64,000 nucleotides of DNA. Origin: Verrucomicrobiota bacterium (GTDB lineage Bacteria > Verrucomicrobiota > Verrucomicrobiia > Opitutales > Opitutaceae). The stretch lies in assembly GCA_030604905.1 (NCBI GenBank), contig JAUVVA010000004.1:1-64000 (forward strand), given 5' to 3'. The notes under the pieces were generated by a model. That model was not told the DNA's origin, made no database searches, and worked only from the letters and a program-made list of their open reading frames with translations. Position 1 is the stretch's first letter; each line of letters starts with the position of its first letter. Both the position numbers and the translations under genes were made by a program. Positions 27,146 to 34,917 of this stretch are shown here, one piece after another.

Positions 27146-30100
27146 TCGTTATCCCAAGGCATCTCGATTCTCAGTCGCAAAAAGCGCCGGGGCTCCTGGG
27201 CGAGAGGTTGCGGGTCCACGAAGGACACCTCTCCGCCGGTCGTGCCCGGATTCCTGGCCAAGGCCGACCAGTTCACTAGGTCGGAACTCGCTTCAACGAT
27301 GTAAACAAGGTCCGCACGGTGTCGGGCAAAGCTGAGCACCAGATGGCCGCCCGTGCTGTCGATCCGGGGCACGCGAAGGGAGCCGCCGTTGGTCGGCGAG
27401 GTGCCGAGCGCGTATTCGAGCAGGTTTGACATGCCGTCCCCGTCGGGATCGGCACCGGGCCCGATGACGCTCGCGTCCAAGCTGCTTGGCCAATGGCTTT
27501 GCTGCCACAGGGCAAAGCCCGGCAAGCGCGGGGAAACCTCGACGAGAAACTCCTCGATCGACGCGTAGAGTTCGTTGGTGCCTTGCGCGTCGTTTTCCAG
27601 ATAGACGCCAAAGCCGGTGAGGTCCCGAAAATTTCTCGGCGAATAGGTCAAGGAGCCGAGCGCCAGATTCAGATCCGTCGCCGGAGAGATCTCCGCCCAG
27701 CCGCCATCTTGCTCGTCGTCGGTGAAACTGAGCGTGCGGGCCGCCTCCGAGGCTTGGGAAAAACCGGCTTGCGAAACGAACCAACGCGTGTCTTCGCGGA
27801 CAACCCAGCGGGCGTTCGCCACGTTGGCCCAGCGCGCCGTGTAGTTGGTTTCGGCTCCGTCTCCCTGGCGGGCGATCAGCTTCGAGGTGGTGGTGAAGTG
27901 CAGTGGCCCGGCGCGGTGCGCGGGTGAAAAGTCGTCCTTGAGCCAGACAAAGAACGCGTGCGTCGCGGTCGAGGCGTTCGAACCGGTCTGGGTGCGCAGG
28001 GTGATGGCGTCCTCGGCGACGTTGCCCAGCGCCCCATTCTCCCGCACCGCGGCGATGGTGAGCGCGGGAGCGGAGTTCGAATTGAACCGCACGCGCTGGA
28101 TGCCGCCGTAGAAACGATCCGAAGGCCCGGCGTAAGAGGCGCCCGGGGAGATCAGCGGCGTCCCCAGGTCCCAGGGGATCATTCGCCGCACATCGTTCGC
28201 CGTCGAGCCTCCGTCGAGGTTGAGGGACGACTCCGTGTTCGATGCGCGGAAGTTTTGGTGGGCGGAGACGTAGTCGCCGCGCCAACGCACCACCTGCATG
28301 GTGCCCGAGCCGGCCACGTTGGTCACCGTGGCGAGGTCCGTGATCGTGCCGTGCCTCACCTCGACCAGGTAGGGTCCGCCAAGATAATCGCCGGCGGTGT
28401 AAAGACCGCCGGAGGAGATGCGGCCTCCTGTCGTGCTCCAGACCACGGCCGGCGGCGTGTTGAGGAGCAAGCCGTGCGTGGTGCGGGCCGTGACCGCGAA
28501 GGCCTGCGTGCCCCCCACGGGCACGGAGGCGAAGCCCGGCGTAATCTCCAAGGCTCCCAGCACGCCTTGCACGTTGACGCTCAGATCCGCATGGGTGCTG
28601 CGGCGGTCGGCATCGCTCACCGTGCAGCGGAGCACATAGGTGCCGGTGGCGGTGAAGGTGGCGGTGCTGGCGGACGCCGCGGGGGAGAAGTTGGAGCTGA
28701 AGCTCACCGCGCCACCGTGCGGCGCGGAAAGCACGGTCCAGGCGTAGCTGAGCTGCGCGGCCGGCGTCTCCGCATCGGTCGCGCTCGCGCTTAGTGTGGT
28801 GGAGGCGGTGGTGACGGGATTCGACGCGGCGGAGGGCGGCTGGGTGAAGACCGGCGCCTCGCCCACTTCCGCGCTGATCAGATCGACGTAGAAGAATCCT
28901 CGTCCGGTGGTGGCCACGAACACCCGCCCGGGCCGGGCGAGATCGCCCGAGATGCCGACGCCCATGTCGAGGGGGGCGGCCCCTTGGCCCGTCGGGCGCG
29001 TCCACGTGGCGCCATCGTCGGTGGAGTAGTAGATGGACGGCGCCGTGTCGCCCGTGCGCCGCCCCAGCACGTAAAGGGTCGTGCCGGTGCGCCCGGGAAG
29101 GGCCGCTCCAAACCCAAATGCGCTCACCCGTTGCCACCCGCTGATCGATTGCCAGGTGGCTCCGCCGTTGGTCGAGCGGCGAAGCGAGGTTGAGCGATCG
29201 GTGAACCAAAGCTCCCGGGCGACCCCCGGCCGGGCCTCGATGTGTGCCAACCAATGGGACGGCAGCGTGCGCTCCGAGACCAGGCTCCAGTTCGCGCCCC
29301 CGTCGGTCGAACGGAAGATCGAGCCGCCAAACGGGGAGCTGGTGTGCTCGTGGTAGGCGTAAAAGGTGAGTTCCTCCACCGCGTCGGCCGCCAAGACCGA
29401 GCTTGAGCCGTTGTAGATGTTGTTTGCCCCGCTGAAATTGATCGAGCCGCCGTTATAGACCAACCCTTGCGCGAGCTGCCAGGTGGCCCCGCCATCGACC
29501 GAATAGACCGGCCGGTGATTGTTGCCCGAATACCAGCCGGCGTTGAAGGGAATCCAAACCATGCGGGTGCGGTTGGTGGCGGACACGGCGATGTTGCCCC
29601 CCAGCGCCATGCCATAGCCGGAGGCCGGCGCGGAGGGATGTTTTCCGAGGCGGCGCCAGGTCTGCCCGCGGTCGTCGGAAGCGAGCACTTCTCCCGCACT
29701 GTATTCGGGGTCGGAAAAGGCGACCGCGATGGTGTCGGTCTGCGCGCTCACGCCGAAGCCGGTGGAGTTGGCGATCGCGCGCGTGCCGAGATGCGCGCGT
29801 GGCATCACCGTCGGGTCTTGGATGAGGAAGCCGCCCTTGTCCATCGCCCCGAGCGCCACGCCGCCTCCCCACGACAGCGGCAGCGGGAGCGCACGCATGC
29901 CGACCAACTCTTCCAGCCCGGCCATGAAAGCGAGGCCGTCCGCCACCACGGGAGTCGCCGCGAGGTTTCGATACACGTAAACCGCGTAACCGGTGGTCGC
30001 CCAAAGCTGCTGGGGCTTACCGGGTGCGAAGATCATGCCGCCGGAGTAGCTGTGGCGGGCGGAGCTGGGCTCGATCCACTCGGGCTGCACAAAGGTCACC

Positions 30101-31206
30101 GCGCGATGCGTGCCGGTCGGGAAGGCTGACGCGCTGTCGGAGGTGTGGATCCGCCAGTTGGCGCCACCGTTCGAGGAAATGAACAGGTCGCGGACGGTGT
30201 TGCCATTGTCGTTGATCGCGATGCGGTCCGGGTTGCTCGGATCCACCGCGAGGCCGGCCCACTGCCGCCAGCTGTAGGTGAAACCGGATACAGGCGGCGT
30301 GATGTTGGCCCACGCGCCCCCCCGCCAGCGCCAGACGCCGTTGGTCAAGGTGACATAGAGCGTGCCGTCGGAGCCCAGCCGCCCTTGGATCGGGTTCGCG
30401 TTTGCCGTCGGCTGCGTGCCGAGCAGGGTGAAGCTCTCCCCGCCGTCGGTGCTCCGCCAGACGCCTTCCTCCATGATTCCGAGATAGATCGTCGAGGATC
30501 GGGTTGCCCCGCCCGTCGCGACGGTCGTCGCCGGATCGATCGCCACGAAAGTGATGCCCGCGTTCTGCGCCTTGCCGTCGCGCGTCGCGCCATTGCTCCC
30601 GCCCAAAGGCAGGCTGGTCGCGATCCGCGTCCATGTGGTCCCCGAATCGAGGCTGCGCCAGAGACCGTCCTGGCGGGTTCCGAAATACAGCACGGACGAG
30701 TTGGAGGGATCCACGACCAACCGGTCCCCGGCGTGGCGCCAGGCGCTGTTGCCCCCCTGCTCGATCGTGGAGCTGAAGCCCGTCAGGGTGCTCCACGTGC
30801 GCCCTCCGTCGGTCGACCTCAGGATACCGTTTGGCCCCTGGCCATCCTCGACGTAGGCCCCGAACGCGACATAGATGCGGAGCGGATCACGCGGATCGAG
30901 GGCCATGCCATCCACATAGCGAACGGCCGGCATCTGCATCCCGTGCTCGTCCAAGAGAGCGGTCCAGCGCGCGGCCGCCCCGTCCCAGCGAAAAATCCCG
31001 CCCACATCGGTGCGGACATAGATCTCGTCGGTGGCCGGATGCGAGGCGATGCCGGTGACAAAGCCCATGCCGCGCAGGTCGATGTTGCGCCACTGCGTCT
31101 GCCCGGTGGCAAAGGCGGTCGAGGGCCGCACGCCCGCCCACGACAGGACGAGCAGAACGACAAGCAGGAGAATCGCGCGAGGGCGCCTGAACGGGGTGAT
31201 TCGCAT
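27142..31206 (-). CDS. Large secreted GH74-like beta-propeller protein with PKD/Ig-like domains and recurrent C-terminal module
   Basis: IDLRGMGFVTGIASHPATDEIYVRTDVGGIFRWD; multiple STDGGxTW; LSYAWTVLSAPHGGAVSF; C-term DPDGDGMSNLLEYALGTSP...RRFLRLRI. Confidence 0.85.
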   Translation of the reverse strand: MRITPFRRPRAILLLVVLLVLSWAGVRPSTAFATGQTQWRNIDLRGMGFVTGIASHPATDEIYVRTDVGGIFRWDGAAARWTALLDEHGMQMPAVRYVDGMALDPRDPLRIYVAFGAYVEDGQGPNGILRSTDGGRTWSTLTGFSSTIEQGGNSAWRHAGDRLVVDPSNSSVLYFGTRQDGLWRSLDSGTTWTRIATSLPLGGSNGATRDGKAQNAGITFVAIDPATTVATGGATRSSTIYLGIMEEGVWRSTDGGESFTLLGTQPTANANPIQGRLGSDGTLYVTLTNGVWRWRGGAWANITPPVSGFTYSWRQWAGLAVDPSNPDRIAINDNGNTVRDLFISSNGGANWRIHTSDSASAFPTGTHRAVTFVQPEWIEPSSARHSYSGGMIFAPGKPQQLWATTGYAVYVYRNLAATPVVADGLAFMAGLEELVGMRALPLPLSWGGGVALGAMDKGGFLIQDPTVMPRAHLGTRAIANSTGFGVSAQTDTIAVAFSDPEYSAGEVLASDDRGQTWRRLGKHPSAPASGYGMALGGNIAVSATNRTRMVWIPFNAGWYSGNNHRPVYSVDGGATWQLAQGLVYNGGSINFSGANNIYNGSSSVLAADAVEELTFYAYHEHTSSPFGGSIFRSTDGGANWSLVSERTLPSHWLAHIEARPGVARELWFTDRSTSLRRSTNGGATWQSISGWQRVSAFGFGAALPGRTGTTLYVLGRRTGDTAPSIYYSTDDGATWTRPTGQGAAPLDMGVGISGDLARPGRVFVATTGRGFFYVDLISAEVGEAPVFTQPPSAASNPVTTASTTLSASATDAETPAAQLSYAWTVLSAPHGGAVSFSSNFSPAASASTATFTATGTYVLRCTVSDADRRSTHADLSVNVQGVLGALEITPGFASVPVGGTQAFAVTARTTHGLLLNTPPAVVWSTTGGRISSGGLYTAGDYLGGPYLVEVRHGTITDLATVTNVAGSGTMQVVRWRGDYVSAHQNFRASNTESSLNLDGGSTANDVRRMIPWDLGTPLISPGASYAGPSDRFYGGIQRVRFNSNSAPALTIAAVRENGALGNVAEDAITLRTQTGSNASTATHAFFVWLKDDFSPAHRAGPLHFTTTSKLIARQGDGAETNYTARWANVANARWVVREDTRWFVSQAGFSQASEAARTLSFTDDEQDGGWAEISPATDLNLALGSLTYSPRNFRDLTGFGVYLENDAQGTNELYASIEEFLVEVSPRLPGFALWQQSHWPSSLDASVIGPGADPDGDGMSNLLEYALGTSPTNGGSLRVPRIDSTGGHLVLSFARHRADLVYIVEASSDLVNWSALARNPGTTGGEVSFVDPQPLAQEPRRFLRLRIEMPWDNE

Positions 31207-31379
31207 ACGGGGGCGGCTAAGCGAGAAGCAAGAAGGGCGGAATTCGGCGAAAGACAGGCCGCGACAGCGGGTGCGGACCCAATCTCCCACGCTGGAAAGG
31301 CGAAGAGGTCTGCGCGGCGGGCGGGGGCGAGCGGTGAAACTCAAAACGCGTTGCCGGCCCGACGCAGCCGCAGCGACAT

Positions 31380-31393
31380 CTTATTCTGATAAG
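31380..31393. promoter_or_regulatory. Putative operator CTTATTCTGATAAG
   Basis: Perfect 5-bp arms with 4-bp spacer in the divergent region 31206 (-) / 31531 (+). Confidence 0.4.
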
Positions 31394-31530
31394 CGCGGCA
31401 CTTCGCGCGCCTTGGGGCGGCTCCCAAAATCCGCGGCTTGTCGCGCGCGCCCCCTCACTTTCGCCTCACCGCGGCGTCCCCCTCGCCCGCCGCTCCCCGC
31501 CTCCGGCGCCCCCAAAGTCGCGCTCCTCTC

Positions 31531-34500
31531 ATGACCCACCTCCGCCCTCTTCTCCCCGCCCTCACCCTCGCCCTCGCCCCCCTGCTGCCCGCACAGCTCC
31601 CGGGCCAGCCCTTCACCTGGCAACAGCGCAACGCCGAGGTCCTGCCCCAAGGCGACCTGCGGTGGTCGCCGCAACCCTATCGCTTCGCCGCCGGCGCCAC
31701 GGTGCGCTACATCGATTTCGCGGACGGGGACGACAACGCCACCGGCGAATCCCAGACGAACGCTTGGAAACGTCACCCTTGGGACCCCGAGGCCACCGGC
31801 ACCGCCAAGGCCTTCAAACCCTCCGGCCCCGTGACCTACGTCTTCAAACGTGGCGTCGAATACCGGGGCCAACTCATCGTCCCGCCCGCCACGCGCGCGC
31901 CGGCCGAAGCCGGCGAGCCGATCCGATTGACCTCCGATCCTGAATGGGGCCAAGGCCAAGCCGTATTCCTCGGCTCCGAACGCGTCACCCGCTGGAGCCG
32001 GGGAGGGACGCCCGACATGCGCGAGCCGCAAAAAGTTTGGCGCGCGGAACTCGATTTTGCCCCCCGCACCCTCTGGGTCCTAGGGCAAGACGGCAGCGCG
32101 CAACGCCAGCCGCTCGCCCGCCACCCGAACTGGCGCGAAAGCGATCCGCAGGACCCGATGTCCGAATGGCCCGTGTGGGAAAATCCGGAATGGTGGAAAA
32201 ACGGAAACCGCTTCCACACCACCGAAGTGAAGGGCCGAAAACGGCACCAAGGCGTCAGCCGCAAGGTGTTTGACCGCCCCGCCGCCGATTACGTTGGCGC
32301 GACCGTTTGGACGGAATGGGGCATCGTGATGGGCAGCCCCTACCCCGCTCAGGTGGAGGCTTTCGACGATGCGAAAAAGGCCGTCGCCTTCCGCGGTCCC
32401 TGGACGTGGGAGCAGCAGGAAACCATCATGACGGGCAACCGCTTTCACCTCGAGGACAAGCCGTGGATGCTCGACGAGCCCGGGGAGTTCTGGGTGCGGC
32501 GCGGAGAAGGCGGCCGCAAGAGCGTGATCTACTTCCGCCCGCCGGAGGACAAAGACCCCAACACCCTCCGCATCGAGGCCGGGCGCCGCCTCAACTTCAT
32601 CGAAGCCACCGAACTCACCCACCTCGCCGTCTCGGGCCTGACCTTCCGTTTCACCGGCGTGCACTGGGACTACAACATCCCTTCCTGGGCTCATCCCGAC
32701 CTGAAAAACGCCGTCATCCGACTGAGCGGGCCAGCCGGGTCGCTGGCCGTTTCCCATTGCGTCTTCGAGCACGTCAACATGGCCGCCCGCGTGACGGCGC
32801 CCGAGCCCGGTGCCGGCCGCATCGGCCTCGTGCGTCTCGCCGACAACATCGTCCGCGACACCGACCACGGCGCCTTCACCGTCCTCTCCAACTTCGGCCG
32901 CCCCGAACACGGCGCCGTCCTCGCCGCCGATCCCGCCGCCGGGCGCGTCGAGCACGTCGATGTGCTGCGCAACCGCCTCGAGCGAATCGGCTATCGCATC
33001 ATCTCCGGCGAGCACGGCCACGCGGTGGACATCCGGTTCCCTCATACCTCGGAGATGTCGGGCAACGTCCTGCACCGCATCGCCGGCTGGGGGCTCTCCG
33101 TTTTCGGCGGAAAGCCCAGCGACGGGGGCCGCCACATCGCGGCGCTCGACGCCCCCTTCAGCCGCCACCTGATCCACCACAACCGCGTCGAGGATGTCCT
33201 TCTCAAGTCCAACGACTGGGGCGCCATCGAGACCTGGCAGGGCGGCCCCTTCTACGTCTGGAACAACGTCGTCATCAATCCCCGCGCCTTCAAAAACTGG
33301 ACCGCGGTGAACCTCAAGCCCGACGGAGTGCCCTCCTTCGGCCACGCCTACTACATGGACGGCTCGTTCAAAAACTACCTCTTCAACAACATCGCCATGG
33401 GCCGCAGCTCGAAGCTCGGCACCAAGGAGGTGAACACCTCGGCGGTGCAGGGAATCATCGGCTTCGAGAACACCTTTTTTCACAACACCTTCTTCCGCTT
33501 CGCCAACGGCACCCGCCAGCAGCAGCCGGACGCAGGGCGCCTCCGCTTCACCGCCAACGTCTTCGAGGACATCACCGCCTTCGTCTTTCGCAACGCCGAC
33601 CCCAAGGACGCCGCCCCCGATCCCAACGCCGCCCACTTCAAACAGGGCGGGGCCTTCGACTACCGGACGCTCGGCTACTCCCGTAACGTATTTTTCAATA
33701 CGCCCGGGCGCTTCGTTTTCGAGGAGACCGGCGTCGCCCACCCCGCCCCCGCGCCATTCGCCGACGCGCTCCGGCGCGTCGGCGCCCAGGCGTCCGCCAC
33801 CGGCGTGGTGGCCGACCGCCCGCCTCTCCGCGCCCCGGCACAGGGGGATTTTCGCCCCTCCGCAAACAGCCCCGCGATCGGACAGGGCGTGCGCGTCTTC
33901 GTGCCCTGGGGCCTGCGCGGGGTCGTCGGCGAATGGAGTTTTGTGAGAAACGCGGCGGCCCCCGCCCTCGTCCTTGACGAGTCGTGGTATATGCACGCGG
34001 CCCACACCACGCGCGAACGATACCACCGGGCGCCCCGCCCCCACCTGCGCGGCATGAACGTATCCGCCGCGGATTACGTCGCCGGTCCCTTGGAGAACTG
34101 GGCCGACGGGCCGGGGGCGCTCCGCCTCGACGGTCGCTCCCGCTTCCTCGCGCTCCCCGCAGCCGAAGCGGAGGGCAGCGGCTCCGCGGGCGACCATCGT
34201 GGCGTGAACATCCGCGGCGGCGATCTCCTCATCGAGGTCTATTTCCGTGCCGAATCGCCCGACGCCGTCCTTGTGCGCAAGCAGGCCGCCGACGACGGAC
34301 CTGGCTATCAACTCGCCCTGAAAGCCGGCCGGCCGGCCTTTCACGTGCGCGACGCCGCGGGCGTCTCGGGCAAGGTGCTGGGCGACTCGGAGCCCTTGCA
34401 CCGCGGCGACTGGCACCACCTCGTGGCCGAGTTCGACCGCGCGACGAACCGGCTCACCCTCTACCTGGACGGGCGCATGCTCGGCTCCTCCACAAGCGAC

Positions 34501-34734
34501 GCCCCCCTCGCCGGCAGCCTGGAGAACCGCGGCGACTTTCTCGTCGGCGGCGGCCCCGGCTTGCCGCACCTCGCCGGCGACATCGAGTTCCTCCGCGTCG
34601 CCCAATCCACGCTCGCCGCCTCCCGCACCAGCATCGAGGAACTCCACGCCTGGCAATTTGCCGGCCCCCACTTCCGCGACTTCGCCGGCAACCCGCGGGA
34701 GGCTGAAACGGCCGCGGGAGCGTTGGTGAAGTAG
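31531..34734 (+). CDS. Secreted right-handed parallel beta-helix protein with C-terminal LamG/concanavalin-like domain
   Basis: Signal peptide; RYIDFADGDDNATG...; beta-helix-like HLAVSGLTFRFTGVHWDYN...VSHCVFEHVNM; C-term DGPGYQLALKAGRPAFHVRDAAG...HRGDWHHLVAEFDRATNRLTLYLDGRMLGS. Confidence 0.8.
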   Translation: MTHLRPLLPALTLALAPLLPAQLPGQPFTWQQRNAEVLPQGDLRWSPQPYRFAAGATVRYIDFADGDDNATGESQTNAWKRHPWDPEATGTAKAFKPSGPVTYVFKRGVEYRGQLIVPPATRAPAEAGEPIRLTSDPEWGQGQAVFLGSERVTRWSRGGTPDMREPQKVWRAELDFAPRTLWVLGQDGSAQRQPLARHPNWRESDPQDPMSEWPVWENPEWWKNGNRFHTTEVKGRKRHQGVSRKVFDRPAADYVGATVWTEWGIVMGSPYPAQVEAFDDAKKAVAFRGPWTWEQQETIMTGNRFHLEDKPWMLDEPGEFWVRRGEGGRKSVIYFRPPEDKDPNTLRIEAGRRLNFIEATELTHLAVSGLTFRFTGVHWDYNIPSWAHPDLKNAVIRLSGPAGSLAVSHCVFEHVNMAARVTAPEPGAGRIGLVRLADNIVRDTDHGAFTVLSNFGRPEHGAVLAADPAAGRVEHVDVLRNRLERIGYRIISGEHGHAVDIRFPHTSEMSGNVLHRIAGWGLSVFGGKPSDGGRHIAALDAPFSRHLIHHNRVEDVLLKSNDWGAIETWQGGPFYVWNNVVINPRAFKNWTAVNLKPDGVPSFGHAYYMDGSFKNYLFNNIAMGRSSKLGTKEVNTSAVQGIIGFENTFFHNTFFRFANGTRQQQPDAGRLRFTANVFEDITAFVFRNADPKDAAPDPNAAHFKQGGAFDYRTLGYSRNVFFNTPGRFVFEETGVAHPAPAPFADALRRVGAQASATGVVADRPPLRAPAQGDFRPSANSPAIGQGVRVFVPWGLRGVVGEWSFVRNAAAPALVLDESWYMHAAHTTRERYHRAPRPHLRGMNVSAADYVAGPLENWADGPGALRLDGRSRFLALPAAEAEGSGSAGDHRGVNIRGGDLLIEVYFRAESPDAVLVRKQAADDGPGYQLALKAGRPAFHVRDAAGVSGKVLGDSEPLHRGDWHHLVAEFDRATNRLTLYLDGRMLGSSTSDAPLAGSLENRGDFLVGGGPGLPHLAGDIEFLRVAQSTLAASRTSIEELHAWQFAGPHFRDFAGNPREAETAAGALVK

Positions 34735-34917
34735 CCCGTGCCATCGGGAGCGACGGCAGCTTCCTCCCACGCCCCAACGAGCGCGGGGCAGGCAGCTCCT
34801 GCGCTTGCTGAGTCGCCCGGGGGCCGTGAAGGCCCCGTGAATTCGCCCGCCACGGAATGCGACACATTGCCGCGACCCTCCGGCGTAGCGCACCGTGCCG
34901 CGTCCCCCCCCCGAACC

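Noticed and set aside
27293-29254. 653-aa minus-strand ORF in a second frame of the GH74-like gene
   Set aside because: Same-strand alternate-frame ORF inside 27142-31206; Arg/His-rich without recognisable domains.
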